Below are positions 35,185-43,552 of a stretch of DNA of 64,000 nucleotides, in pieces (position 1 is the first letter of the stretch; each line of letters begins with the position of its first letter). The stretch lies in assembly GCF_029338355.1 (NCBI RefSeq), contig NZ_CP119802.1, positions 310,001 through 374,000 of the forward strand, in the 5' to 3' direction. The notes under the pieces were generated by a model. It was given only the letters and a program-made list of their open reading frames with translations. It made no database searches and had not been told where the DNA came from. The DNA is from Halosegnis marinus. GTDB taxonomy: Archaea; Halobacteriota; Halobacteria; Halobacteriales; Haloarculaceae. Position numbers and translations under genes: made by a program.

Positions 35185-35598
35185 ATGGACGACCTCGACC
35201 GGCGCATCCTGAACATCCTCCGACGGGACGCGCGCACCCCGTACACGGAGATAGCCGAGTCCGTCGGCACCTCCGAGGGGACCGTCCGCAACCGCGTCGA
35301 GCGGATGCTCGACGACGGCGCGATAGAGCGGTTCACCGTCGCCACCCGGACGGGCAACGTGAAGGCGATGGTCGAGGTGGGCGTCGCCGTCGACGTGGAC
35401 ACCCGCGCCGTCTCCGACGCGATGGCCGACTGGGACGCCGTCGACTACGTCTGGCAGGTCTCCGGCGAGGAGGACATCGTCCTCGTCGTGGACGCCGCCG
35501 ACACGAACGCGCTGAACGACCTCATCACGAAGGCGCGCGAACTGGACGAGGTCGTCTCCACCAAGACGCGGCTCATCCTCAACGAGACGCTCGGCTAG
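35185..35598 (+). CDS. Lrp/AsnC-family transcriptional regulator
   Basis: A 137-residue regulator with an N-terminal winged helix-turn-helix (about 5-50; TPYTEIAESVGTSEGTVRNR) and a C-terminal RAM/AsnC ligand-binding and oligomerisation domain (60-137). Lrp proteins often sense amino acids, and this one is divergent from carA with two palindromes in the shared 102-base promoter region. I infer that it controls carA, probably carB, and itself. Its stop overlaps the convergent PHP gene in a shared CTAG. Confidence 0.92.
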   Translation: MDDLDRRILNILRRDARTPYTEIAESVGTSEGTVRNRVERMLDDGAIERFTVATRTGNVKAMVEVGVAVDVDTRAVSDAMADWDAVDYVWQVSGEEDIVLVVDAADTNALNDLITKARELDEVVSTKTRLILNETLG

Positions 35599-36245
35599 CG
35601 GGTCCCCCGCGTCCGGTGTATCGCCCGGTAGAGCGGCCCGAGCGCGCGGTCGGTCCGCCGCTCGTGGACGGCCGCGTCCACGCGACCCTCGCGTATCGCC
35701 GCGACGACGGCCTCGGGGGTCGCCTCGTCGCCTTCCACCTCCGTGTAGCCGCGCCCGACCTCGAACGGGTAGTGGGCGTCCGAGCCGCCGACGACCGGGA
35801 CGCCCCGGCGCTCGGCCACCGCCCGGGCCTTCGCGTGAGTGTCGGCGTGCTTGCCGTTACACTCCACGGCGTCGAAGGCGGCCGCCGAGCGTCGCGCCGT
35901 CGAGCCCCGGAACGGGTGGGCGAGGACGGCGACACAGCCGCGGTCGTGCGCGAGTGCGACCGTCTCCTCGGGCGTGAGGGTCCCCGGCACGGTGCGCTCG
36001 GGCGGGTCCGGGCCGACGACGGTGACGTGGCCCATCGTCGTCGAGACCTCGATACCCGGCAGGAAGGTCACGCCGTCGGCGACCGCGTCGTACCGGTAGT
36101 CGTGGTTCGTGACGGCGACGGCGTCGAGCCCCCGGCGGCGGGCGTACCACGCGAGCAGGCGCGCGCCGACCGGGTCGAACGCCGTCGGGGCGCCCGGCCG
36201 AGCGTGGAAGAATCGCGTGTGGGCGTGGAGGTCGACGCGGAGCAC
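35595..36245 (-). CDS. PHP-domain phosphoesterase
   Basis: A 216-residue PHP-superfamily hydrolase. Metal-binding residues are in DLHAHTRF near the N-terminus, TNHDYR, GIEVST, LAHPFRG and GGSDAHYPFE, so the trinuclear site looks complete. Relatives act as phosphoesterases on nucleotides or as histidinol-phosphatase-like enzymes; the substrate is unknown. The homology begins at the GTG at 36245, which I took as the start. The longer frame upstream is antisense to the lipid-kinase gene. Confidence 0.82.
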   Translation of the reverse strand: MLRVDLHAHTRFFHARPGAPTAFDPVGARLLAWYARRRGLDAVAVTNHDYRYDAVADGVTFLPGIEVSTTMGHVTVVGPDPPERTVPGTLTPEETVALAHDRGCVAVLAHPFRGSTARRSAAAFDAVECNGKHADTHAKARAVAERRGVPVVGGSDAHYPFEVGRGYTEVEGDEATPEAVVAAIREGRVDAAVHERRTDRALGPLYRAIHRTRGTR

Positions 36246-36296
36246 AGGTGGGGTCAGCGGCGACAGCCCTTTGCGCTTTCCCCCCGCCGACGTGAT

Positions 36297-37259
36297 ATGC
36301 GCGTCCTCGTGCGGAACCCCAACAGCGGCGACCGGGCGACCTCGAAGCGCGCCGCGACCCTCGCCGAGAAGCGCGGCTTCGACGTGCGTGACTCGACCGC
36401 GCGCGGCGAGACGCGGACCCTCGCGGCCGAGGCCGCTCGCGAACCCGACGTGACCCAGATAGCCGCCTGCGGCGGCGACGGCACCCTCAACGAGGTGGTC
36501 CGGGGCGTCGCCGACGCCGACGCCCTCGACGACGTGGAGCTGGGCGTCGTCCCCGCGGGCACGGGCAACGACTTCGCGGACAACCTCGGCGTCCGGGGCG
36601 TCGAGCACGCCTTCGAGGTGCTGGCGCGCGGCGAACGCCGTCGCCTCGACCTCGGCTGGGTCGCCGGCGACGAGCGACCCTTCGTCAACTCCTGTGTCGG
36701 CGGGCTCACCGCCGAGTCCTCCCGGAAGACCTCGCCCGCGGCGAAGAAGCGGCTCGGCGTCCTCGCGTACGTCCTGCGGACACTCGCCGAGACGCGGACG
36801 TTCGAGGGGCTGGAACTCGACGTGCGCGCCGGGGCCGACGACGACGCGAGCAGCGGGAGCGACCCGTCGCGCGAGCGGGGCGACAGACTGTGGACCGGCA
36901 CCGCGCTGATGGTGCTGGTCGGCAACGGCCGGCGCTTCCCGGGCGAGCGGATGCGGCAGGCGAACATGGAGGACGGCCTGTTGAACGTCGTCGTCATCGA
37001 GCGGGCGCCGACCATCGACTACCTCGCGCGGGGCGCGGCCGACCGCCTGCTCCGGCGCGGGGCGAGCCACCTCACCCGGCTGAAGGTGCCGCGCCTCGAC
37101 GTTCGCCACGCGGGCGACCCGGCGACGTTCTCGCTGGACGGCGAGACGCTCTCGCGGACGGACATCACGCTCCGGTCGCGGCCCGGCGCGATGCGGTTCC
37201 GCGTCGGCGAGGGGTACGACCCCGCGCCGGAGGAGTGGGGAAAGTCGAAGGGTAATTAA
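36297..37259 (+). CDS. diacylglycerol-kinase-family lipid kinase
   Basis: A 320-residue protein of the YegS/DagK family. VRNPNSG near the start, the nucleotide-binding GGDGTLNEVV (59-68), GTGNDFA (about 88-94) and the C-terminal FSLDGE lid are all present. These enzymes phosphorylate lipids such as diacylglycerol or, in archaea, possibly archaeol or its precursors. An insertion rich in Asp/Ser around residues 183-200 is a surface loop. The membrane-lipid role fits the neighbouring isopentenyl diphosphate isomerase, but that is only context. Confidence 0.85.
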   Translation: MRVLVRNPNSGDRATSKRAATLAEKRGFDVRDSTARGETRTLAAEAAREPDVTQIAACGGDGTLNEVVRGVADADALDDVELGVVPAGTGNDFADNLGVRGVEHAFEVLARGERRRLDLGWVAGDERPFVNSCVGGLTAESSRKTSPAAKKRLGVLAYVLRTLAETRTFEGLELDVRAGADDDASSGSDPSRERGDRLWTGTALMVLVGNGRRFPGERMRQANMEDGLLNVVVIERAPTIDYLARGAADRLLRRGASHLTRLKVPRLDVRHAGDPATFSLDGETLSRTDITLRSRPGAMRFRVGEGYDPAPEEWGKSKGN

Positions 37260-37282
37260 CGCGTCTCGCCGTCTCGGCGCGT

Positions 37283-37861
37283 ATGAGCACGGATTCGGAC
37301 CCGAGCGGCGCGGTCGGGGAGGGGACCGACCACGAGAACGCCCGACAGAACGTCGTCGCGGTCGACGGCGACGACAACGAGGAGGGCGTCGTCAACCGCC
37401 TCGACGCCCACACGGGCGACGGCATCCGCCACCGCGCGTTCACCTGTCTGGTCTTCGACGGCGAGGGCCACGTCCTGCTGGGCCAGCGCGCCCCCTCGAA
37501 GCGCCTCTGGGACACCTTCTGGGACGGCACCGTCGCCTCCCACCCGGTGCAGGGACAGACCCAGAAGGAGGCCACCCGCCAGCGGCTGGAGGAGGAACTC
37601 GGCGTCACGCCCGACCAGTACTCGGACCTGCGCGTCACGGACAAGTTCGAGTACAAGCGCTACTACCTGGAGGAGGGCCTCGAATGGGAGGTGTGTGCCG
37701 TCCTGAAGTGCACGCTCGACGACCGCAGCCTCGACCCCGAACCGGAGGAGATAGCCGGCACGATGTGGGTCCCCTACGAGCGCCTCCACGAGAACCCCCG
37801 GTGGTACCGCCAACTGCGGCTGTGCCCGTGGTTCGAGATCGCGATGCGCCGCGACTTCTGA
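37283..37861 (+). CDS. idi: isopentenyl-diphosphate delta-isomerase, type 1
   Basis: A 192-residue Nudix-fold enzyme that interconverts isopentenyl and dimethylallyl diphosphate, feeding archaeal isoprenoid lipids and carotenoids. Family features: RHRAFTCLVFD, GQRAPSKRLWDTFW, the Nudix-type TRQRLEEELG, and EVCAVL with the catalytic glutamate E136. The catalytic cysteine of E. coli Idi (C67, in VCGHP) is alanine here (A85 in VASHP), while the following metal-binding His (H87) is kept. The N-terminal 25 residues are an acidic extension. Either another residue substitutes or the activity differs. Confidence 0.88.
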   Translation: MSTDSDPSGAVGEGTDHENARQNVVAVDGDDNEEGVVNRLDAHTGDGIRHRAFTCLVFDGEGHVLLGQRAPSKRLWDTFWDGTVASHPVQGQTQKEATRQRLEEELGVTPDQYSDLRVTDKFEYKRYYLEEGLEWEVCAVLKCTLDDRSLDPEPEEIAGTMWVPYERLHENPRWYRQLRLCPWFEIAMRRDF

Positions 37862-37862
37862 C

Positions 37863-38513
37863 TCAGACCTCGTACGACAGCACCACGCCGTCGTCCATTC
37901 GTTCGACGCCGACCAGCGACGGCCGCGGGAACTCCCCGACGAACCCCTCGCCGTCGGCGAGCGTGGGCGCGTCCCGCCCCCCGAGTATCAGCGAGCCGAC
38001 GTACAGCGTCAGTTCGTCGACCAGCCCTTCGGCGAACAGCGAGAAGATGAGTTCGCCGCCCCCCTCGACCATCAGGTACTCGACGCCCGCGTCGGCGAGC
38101 GCCGACAGCGCCGCGGGGAGGGCGACCCGCTCCCCGCCCGCCCCGATGACCGTCGCGCCCGCGTCCTCCAGCGCCCGCACGCGGTCGGCCGGCGCGGCCT
38201 CGGAGACGAGCAGGTAGGTCGCCGCCGGGCCGTCGAGTATCGCCGCGTCGGCGGGCGTTCGCGCCCGCGAGTCCGCGACGACGCGCGCGGGCCGACCCGC
38301 CTTCCCGAGTTCCGCGCGGCGGGCCTCGTCGTGGCGCAGGAGCGAGGGGTCGTCCGCGAGCACGGTCCCGACGCCGACCAGCACGGCGTCGGATTCGGCG
38401 CGGATACGCTCCATCCGGGCGAAGTCCGCCTCGCCGGAGATGCGCACCTGCTCGCGCCGACGGGTGGAGAGCTTCCCGTCGGCGGAGGCGGCGGCGTTCA
38501 CGTGGACGTGCAT
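37863..38513 (-). CDS. RibD-like pyrimidine reductase (riboflavin/F420 pathway)
   Basis: A 216-residue reductase-only RibD homologue, in archaea the 2,5-diamino-6-(ribosylamino)-pyrimidinone 5'-phosphate reductase that makes the ribitylamino intermediate for riboflavin and F420. Key segments are MHVHVNAAASADGKLSTR at the start, SDAVLVGVGTVLADDPSL, and VEGGGELIFSLFAEGLVDEL near 145-165, the NADPH and substrate sites. No deaminase domain is fused, as is normal for archaea. It ends right beside the idi stop, convergently. A TATA-like CGTTACCC lies about 26 bases before the ATG. Confidence 0.9.
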   Translation of the reverse strand: MHVHVNAAASADGKLSTRRREQVRISGEADFARMERIRAESDAVLVGVGTVLADDPSLLRHDEARRAELGKAGRPARVVADSRARTPADAAILDGPAATYLLVSEAAPADRVRALEDAGATVIGAGGERVALPAALSALADAGVEYLMVEGGGELIFSLFAEGLVDELTLYVGSLILGGRDAPTLADGEGFVGEFPRPSLVGVERMDDGVVLSYEV

Positions 38514-38560
38514 GTGCCCCCTGCTCGGGGGCGGCGGGTAACGGTTTCGTCGCGAAACTC

Positions 38561-38585
38561 GTGAACGATATATTCAAACGTTCAC
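38561..38585. promoter_or_regulatory. GTGAACG ... CGTTCAC inverted repeat around the ABC/TetR promoter
   Basis: GTGAACG (38561-38567) and CGTTCAC (38579-38585) form a perfect 7-base inverted repeat whose 11-base centre is AT-rich and includes the TATA element (ATATATTC). Two more GTGAAC copies follow at 38603 and 38614, the last being the GTG start. This is a typical layout for a TetR operator, and a TetR gene ends the operon. Confidence 0.6.
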
Positions 38586-38613
38586 GAAGCGTACCACGAG
38601 CAGTGAACACGCC

Positions 38614-39513
38614 GTGAACGCCATCGAGACGCGCGACCTGACGAAGTACTACGGCGACGTGCGCGGCGTCGAGGACCTCTCCGTGACGGTGGAGACCGGC
38701 GAGGCGTTCGGCTTCCTCGGCCCGAACGGCGCCGGGAAGACGACGACCATCCGCACGCTTCTGGGCCTGCTGTCCCCGACGAGCGGCACCGCGACGGTGC
38801 TCGGCGCGGACGTCCGCGACGCCGACGCGCTCCGCGAGGCGCGCGCACGGATCGGCTATCTCGCGGCGGAGCCGGGACTCGACGAGTCGGCCACCGGGCG
38901 GGAACTGGTCCGGCTGTACGGCCGGCTCCGGGGGGATACGCGCTCGGCGGAGCTGATAGAGCTGTTCGACGTGCCGGTCGAGCGGACGGTCGGCGACTAC
39001 TCGCGCGGCAACCGCCAGAAGCTCGCCATCGTGCTCTCGTTCATGCACGAACCCGACCTCGTGGTGATGGACGAGCCGACCTCCGGGCTGGACCCGCTGA
39101 TGCAGGAGCGGTTCTACGCGTTCCTCGACGAGGAGCGCGAGCGCGGCGTGACGCTGTTCCTCTCCTCGCACGTGCTGGGGGAGGTGCGGCGCGTCTGCGA
39201 CCGCGTCGGCGTCATCCGCGACGGGCGGTTCGTCACCGTCGAGTCCGTCGCGGACCTGCTCGACCGGGCGGGCAAGCGCGTCAGCCTGCGCGTCGCGGGT
39301 GCGGTCGAGCCGGACGACTTCGCGTTCCCGGGCGTCCACGACCTCTCGGTCGGCGAGACTACGACGTTCACGCTCGCCGGGAGCTACGACGACCTCGTGG
39401 ACGCGCTCGACCGCTACGACATCGAGGACCTCGAGATCGAGGAGGCGCCGCTCGAAGAGGTATTCATGCGCTTCTACGACGACGAGGCCCCGGCCGCGGA
39501 GGTGGCGGCGTGA
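38614..39513 (+). CDS. ABC transporter ATPase (drug/ABC-2 type)
   Basis: A 299-residue ATPase starting at GTG. Walker A GPNGAGKT (about 36-43), Q-loop after GYLAAEPG, signature YSRGNRQK (about 129-136), which is an unusual form of LSGGQ, and Walker B LVVMDEPT. The C-terminal 80 residues are an ABC-2-type dimer extension. With the following permease it probably exports a drug, antibiotic or lipid-like compound. It heads an operon that ends in a TetR regulator. Confidence 0.9.
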   Translation: MNAIETRDLTKYYGDVRGVEDLSVTVETGEAFGFLGPNGAGKTTTIRTLLGLLSPTSGTATVLGADVRDADALREARARIGYLAAEPGLDESATGRELVRLYGRLRGDTRSAELIELFDVPVERTVGDYSRGNRQKLAIVLSFMHEPDLVVMDEPTSGLDPLMQERFYAFLDEERERGVTLFLSSHVLGEVRRVCDRVGVIRDGRFVTVESVADLLDRAGKRVSLRVAGAVEPDDFAFPGVHDLSVGETTTFTLAGSYDDLVDALDRYDIEDLEIEEAPLEEVFMRFYDDEAPAAEVAA

Positions 39514-40322
39514 GCCTCGTCCGCTCGCCCGCGGGGGCGCTGCTCGCCTACGAGTCGCGCCGCCGCCTGCGGGAGTCGCTCGTCGTCGCCGCGGGGATGG
39601 CCGTCCTCGCCGTCATGATGGTCGCCTTCTTCCCATCGGTGCAGGACTCGGGCGCGGACCTGCAGGCGTACGTGGACAGCCTCCCGCCGGCGTTCTCGGA
39701 GGCGTTCGGCATCGAGGCGTTCACCACGATGGGCGGCTTCCTCGCGGCCGAACTGTACGCCTTCGGCTGGGTCATCCTGCTCGGCCTCTATCTCGCCTAC
39801 CGCGGGGGCGGGCTGGTGGCCGCCGACGTGGAGACCGGCCGGATGGACTCGCTGCTCGCCGCGCCCGTCTCCCGGGGCCGCGTCGTCGTCGAGGCGTACG
39901 CCAGCCTGCTCGTCCCCGTCGTCGTCGTGAACGTCGTCGGGTTCGTCGTCGTGTACGCGGGCGTCCTCGCCGTCGGCGAGAGCATCGACCTCGCGCGGCT
40001 GGCGATGGTCCACCTCCTCTCGGTACCCTACCTGCTTGCCTGCGGCGCCATCGGCCTCCTGCTGTCGGTGACGCTCCAGCGCCGCGGCGCGGCCGAGAAG
40101 GGCGGGCTGGGGCTCGCGTTCGGCCTCTTCCTCGCGGAGACGGTCGCCTCGACCGCCGGCTACGACTGGGTGTCGTGGCTCGCTCCCTCGGGCTACTACG
40201 ACCCGACCGCGATACTCGTTCGCGGGGAGTTCGCCGTCGCGGAGTCGGCGCTGTTGCTCGGCGTCACGGCCGTCCTCGTCGCGCTCGCCGTCCTGCGCTT
40301 CCGCCGGGCGGATATCCGATGA
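39510..40322 (+). CDS. ABC-2-type permease
   Basis: A 270-residue membrane protein with six helices (about 20-40, 70-95, 115-140, 145-170, 175-200, 240-262) and the ABC-2 pattern of an amphipathic segment before the second helix. It overlaps the ATPase gene by four bases and the TetR gene by four bases (ATGA). It is the membrane partner of the ATPase. Confidence 0.85.
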   Translation: MSLVRSPAGALLAYESRRRLRESLVVAAGMAVLAVMMVAFFPSVQDSGADLQAYVDSLPPAFSEAFGIEAFTTMGGFLAAELYAFGWVILLGLYLAYRGGGLVAADVETGRMDSLLAAPVSRGRVVVEAYASLLVPVVVVNVVGFVVVYAGVLAVGESIDLARLAMVHLLSVPYLLACGAIGLLLSVTLQRRGAAEKGGLGLAFGLFLAETVASTAGYDWVSWLAPSGYYDPTAILVRGEFAVAESALLLGVTAVLVALAVLRFRRADIR

Positions 40323-40906
40323 GCTTCTCCGAGGCGGAACGCGAGCGCATCGCCGAACGGTTGCTCGCGGCCGGCCGCGAGCGGTTCTCGCGATACGGCC
40401 TCTCGAAGACGACCGTCGCCGAACTCGCCGACGACGCCGGCATCGCGACGGGGACGTTCTACCGCTTCTTCGACTCGAAGGCCGGCCTCTATCGCGCCGT
40501 CCTCGACGCCGAGGGCGAGCGCGTCGCGAGCGAGGTGCTCCCGCCGCTGTCGAACGACGACCCCGAGGCCGGCCTGCGGGAGTTCCTCGACCGCGTCTGT
40601 ACCGAGATCGAGACGAACCCGCTCACGCGGACGCTGCTCGTCGGCGACGGCTACGACGACCTGCTCGCCGCGACGGACGCGGCGGAGCGCGAGGCGGCCC
40701 GCGAGGCCGACCTCGCCTTCCTCACCCCGTTCGTGGAGCGACACGCCGACCGCCTCCCCGACGCCGACGCGGAGACGGTCGCGGGCGCCATCCGGGCGGC
40801 CACCTTCGTCACCCTCCACCGCGAGGAGGTCGGCGACCGCTACCCGGCCGTGCGCGACCTGCTCCTCGACAGCGTCGCCCGCGGGCTGGTGCGCGAGGCG
40901 TCGTAA
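40319..40906 (+). CDS. TetR/AcrR-family transcriptional regulator
   Basis: A 195-residue regulator. Residues about 10-55 form the TetR helix-turn-helix (FSRYGLSKTTVAELA, GIATGTFYRFFDSKAGL), and the all-helical remainder is the ligand and dimer domain. It is co-transcribed with the ABC pair and probably represses their promoter at the GTGAAC repeats until a substrate of the exporter binds. The ligand is unknown. Confidence 0.92.
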   Translation: MSFSEAERERIAERLLAAGRERFSRYGLSKTTVAELADDAGIATGTFYRFFDSKAGLYRAVLDAEGERVASEVLPPLSNDDPEAGLREFLDRVCTEIETNPLTRTLLVGDGYDDLLAATDAAEREAAREADLAFLTPFVERHADRLPDADAETVAGAIRAATFVTLHREEVGDRYPAVRDLLLDSVARGLVREAS

Positions 40907-40937
40907 CCGACTTGTACGCTCAGTGCTACCCTGAGTC

Positions 40938-41225
40938 GTGAACTACAATCGGGCCTACTTCGCCGTCGTCGGGGGATTGGGGCTGCTGCTTCTGGTGCGC
41001 CACGGCCCGGCGCTCCTGGGGTTCGCGTCGCGGGGGGGCAACATGCCGCCCGCCATCGGCGTCCTGCTCGGCCTCGTCGTCGGGGCGATGGGCGCCTACG
41101 GGCTCTACCTCCCGGAGGACGCCGGCGGCCCTGACGGGCCGACGTTCACCTTCGGCGTGATGGCGCTCGCGCTCCTCCTGCAGGCGGTCGCCGTCGTCGC
41201 GTGGCTCGCCGGCCTGGCGTGGTAA
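40938..41225 (+). CDS. three-helix membrane protein
   Basis: A 95-residue protein that starts at GTG (VNYNRAYFAVVGG) and has three hydrophobic helices (about 7-24, 38-57, 72-94) with short loops. It follows the TetR gene by 31 bases. Its stop is directly beside the stop of the convergent phosphoesterase gene. No family recognised. Confidence 0.6.
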   Translation: MNYNRAYFAVVGGLGLLLLVRHGPALLGFASRGGNMPPAIGVLLGLVVGAMGAYGLYLPEDAGGPDGPTFTFGVMALALLLQAVAVVAWLAGLAW

Positions 41226-41975
41226 TCACAGCCGGTCGTAGCGACCCAGCCGCGTCCCGTCGAGCAGGTACGCCTCCGCGTCCGTCATTCCCTCGGGCAG
41301 GAACGGCGAGAGGAAGCCGTCGTTCTCGTTCACCCATGTCCCGCCCACGCGGTCGTTGAACGCCGGGAAGACGACGAGCGCGCCGTCCGCGCGGGCGTCG
41401 GGGGCGCGCTCGCGGAACGGCCCGGGCGAGAGCCGCCCGCGGAGCCACGCGCGCTCGGTGCGCGCGCCGCCCACCTCGTCCTCCAGCCGCACCTGCGGGT
41501 GTTCGTGGGCGACGCAGACGGTGCCCGCGTCGAGCACCTCGCGCGACGGCCACGTGTGGCCGTGCGCGAAGCCCACGGTTCCGATTCGGAGGCCGTCCCC
41601 TTCGGATACCGTCACGTCGTCGTGGCCGAGGTCCGCGACCACCTCGGCGAGGTCCCCGTCGTGGTTCCCTTTCGCTATCGACACGGGCGCGTGCTCGGTC
41701 AGCGCGCCGAACAGCGCGTCCAGTTCCGCGCGCTCCTCGTCGCCCGGCGAGCCGATGGCGTTCGCCACGTCGCCGAGCAGGACGACCCGGTCCGGCCGCT
41801 CGTCGCGTACCAGGTCGAGCAGGGCCTCGCGGCGGTCCTCCGCGGCCGAGCGCAGTTCCACGCCCTCGCGCCGGAGGGCGACTTCGAGGCCGGCGTGGTA
41901 GTCGGCCGCGACGAGCAGGCGCTTCCCGCCCGTCGTGACCGTCGCCGCGGGCCGGTCCGGCACCGGCTGGACCAT
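41226..41975 (-). CDS. calcineurin-like phosphoesterase of the RPA operon (Rpe)
   Basis: A 249-residue metallophosphoesterase with intact motifs VAADYHAG, VLLGDVANA, AKGNHDGD and FAHGHTW. It is the third gene of the RPA1 - RPA-associated protein - phosphoesterase unit known from Haloferax (rpa1-rpap1-rpe), and overlaps the second gene by one base (TGATG). The substrate is not known; the operon suggests a role in DNA replication or repair. I start at 41975 because the frame upstream lies inside the neighbour. Confidence 0.88.
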   Translation of the reverse strand: MVQPVPDRPAATVTTGGKRLLVAADYHAGLEVALRREGVELRSAAEDRREALLDLVRDERPDRVVLLGDVANAIGSPGDEERAELDALFGALTEHAPVSIAKGNHDGDLAEVVADLGHDDVTVSEGDGLRIGTVGFAHGHTWPSREVLDAGTVCVAHEHPQVRLEDEVGGARTERAWLRGRLSPGPFRERAPDARADGALVVFPAFNDRVGGTWVNENDGFLSPFLPEGMTDAEAYLLDGTRLGRYDRL

Positions 41976-43552
41976 CAGATGGGCTTGAGGACGCCGTCCT
42001 CCGGCTCGTAACACCGGCCGCTCATCAGCGCGTCGTCGATGGCGGCCTCCACCTCGTCGGCGCTCGCGCCCGTGCGGTCGGTCACCGCGGCCACGACCGC
42101 GTCGTGGGCCGCGCCGTCGCCGTCGTCGAGGTCGGCCATCGCCTCGGTGACGGCCTCGTCGAGGGAGACGTCGGCGGCGTCACCGTCGTCGGAGTCGAGT
42201 TCGGGGTCGGTCTCCGGTTCCGGCTCGGCCTCCACCTCTTCGGTGCCTTCAGCCTCCGGTTCCGGCTCTCCCTCCGGCTCCAACTCCGGCTCGGACTCCA
42301 CCTCGTTGCCGGTCGAGAACCCCGTGTCGAACTCCTCCTCGACCTCGCGGCGCTCCTCGTCGGTGAGCGCGTCGTCCTCCTCCGGGTCGAAGTCGCCGAC
42401 CTCCTCGTCGGCCTCGAAGTCGCCCAGTTCGTCGTCCGCCTCGAAGTCGCCTATCTCGTCGTCCTCGACGCCGCCGAGTTCCGTGGACGGGACCTCCTCG
42501 GGCGCGGACTCGGTCGATGCGGCGGCGGGTTCGGAGTCGGACGCCGGTTCGGGCTCGGGGTCGGACGTCGGCTCCGGGTCGGCCTCGGGGTCGGACGTCG
42601 GCTCCGGGTCGGCCTCGGGCTCGGATTCCGCTTCGGGCTCCGGCTCCGGCTCCGGCTCCGGCTCGGGGTCGGACGCCCCGTCCGTTCCAACGGCTTCCGG
42701 CTCCGCGCCGGCCTCGGGCTCCGGCTCCGCGCCGGCCTCCGCTTCGGCCTCGGCGCTCGTTCCCTCCTCGACCGGCTCGAACTCCGCGCCGGTCGCCCCG
42801 CCGGCGTCCGCGTCGATGCCGTCGCCGGCCAGCGCGCTCGCGTCGCCGCTCCCCTCGTCGGGGGCGACGTCGAGCGGTCGCACCTCGTCGCGCTCGCCCG
42901 CCACGGTCTCCAACACGTCCTCCGCGAGCGTGCGGAGCGCCTGCAAGTATGCGGGCGTCGTGCCGTAGTGGTCGAGCGCGAGCGCGATGCCCGACGCGAG
43001 GGTCGGGTCCACGCCGTCGGCTTCGAGGGCGGCGACGAGTTCCTCGCCCGCGAGGCCCGTCTCGATGGCGGCGGCCATCGTCTCGACGCGCTCGACGGTT
43101 CGCCGCGCGGCCTCGACGGCCCAGCGGTCGCGCGTGTCGGCGTCCACCTCGCTGATGGACTCCGGCCGGACGCTCGTGAACACGCGGTCGCCGTCCTCCG
43201 GCTCGAAGGTGCGCGCCTTCCCGGTCACGGCGAGGAAGGCGGGCGGCTCCGTCCGTTCGAGGAACGCGAGCGCGTCGGGCTGGTACTGCCCGGCGTAGCT
43301 CACGAACGGGCCGGTCGGGTCCACGACCCGGGCGCGGAGCATGTCGTCGTTGACCCACTCCGTCTCGGTGAGGACGCCGACGAGGAAGAGGCGGTTCACC
43401 CGCGCGCCCGAGGGCGTGACGACGTAGTTGGGCGCGCGCTCCTCGTCGCTCTCCGAGTAGGAGAAGTCGGCGTCGTCGAACTCCGCGGCGAACAGCCGGT
43501 GGGCTATCTCGCGGCGGCCCGGCCCGGAGTCGTTCGACTCGCTCGAACTCAT
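41975..43552 (-). CDS. RPA-associated protein (COG3390)
   Basis: A 525-residue protein. The N-terminal about 215 residues contain an OB-fold-like region (NYVVTPSGARVNRLFLVGVLTETEW, FLAVTGKARTF) that is typical of the RPA-associated COG3390 family. Residues about 215-450 are a disordered Glu/Asp/Pro/Ser linker with repeats, and 455-525 a winged-helix-like domain (AAVTDRTGASADEVEAAIDDALMSG). It works with RPA in single-stranded-DNA binding, as shown genetically in Haloferax for the rpap genes. Overlaps the RPA gene by four bases. Confidence 0.88.
   Translation of the reverse strand: MSSSESNDSGPGRREIAHRLFAAEFDDADFSYSESDEERAPNYVVTPSGARVNRLFLVGVLTETEWVNDDMLRARVVDPTGPFVSYAGQYQPDALAFLERTEPPAFLAVTGKARTFEPEDGDRVFTSVRPESISEVDADTRDRWAVEAARRTVERVETMAAAIETGLAGEELVAALEADGVDPTLASGIALALDHYGTTPAYLQALRTLAEDVLETVAGERDEVRPLDVAPDEGSGDASALAGDGIDADAGGATGAEFEPVEEGTSAEAEAEAGAEPEPEAGAEPEAVGTDGASDPEPEPEPEPEPEAESEPEADPEPTSDPEADPEPTSDPEPEPASDSEPAAASTESAPEEVPSTELGGVEDDEIGDFEADDELGDFEADEEVGDFDPEEDDALTDEERREVEEEFDTGFSTGNEVESEPELEPEGEPEPEAEGTEEVEAEPEPETDPELDSDDGDAADVSLDEAVTEAMADLDDGDGAAHDAVVAAVTDRTGASADEVEAAIDDALMSGRCYEPEDGVLKPI
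42561..42620 (-). repeat. two tandem copies of a 30-base unit in the acidic linker
   Basis: TCGGACGTCGGCTCCGGGTC and the following 10 bases occur twice head to tail (42561-42590 and 42591-42620, one mismatch at the end). On the coding strand this gives two PEADPEPTSD units. The repeats sit inside a longer stretch of Glu-Pro and Asp-Pro codons and look like slippage expansion of the linker. Confidence 0.75.

Noticed and set aside
42540-42720. Repeat array that might be CRISPR-like
   Set aside because: Only two contiguous units without spacers, and inside a coding region; it encodes the acidic linker.
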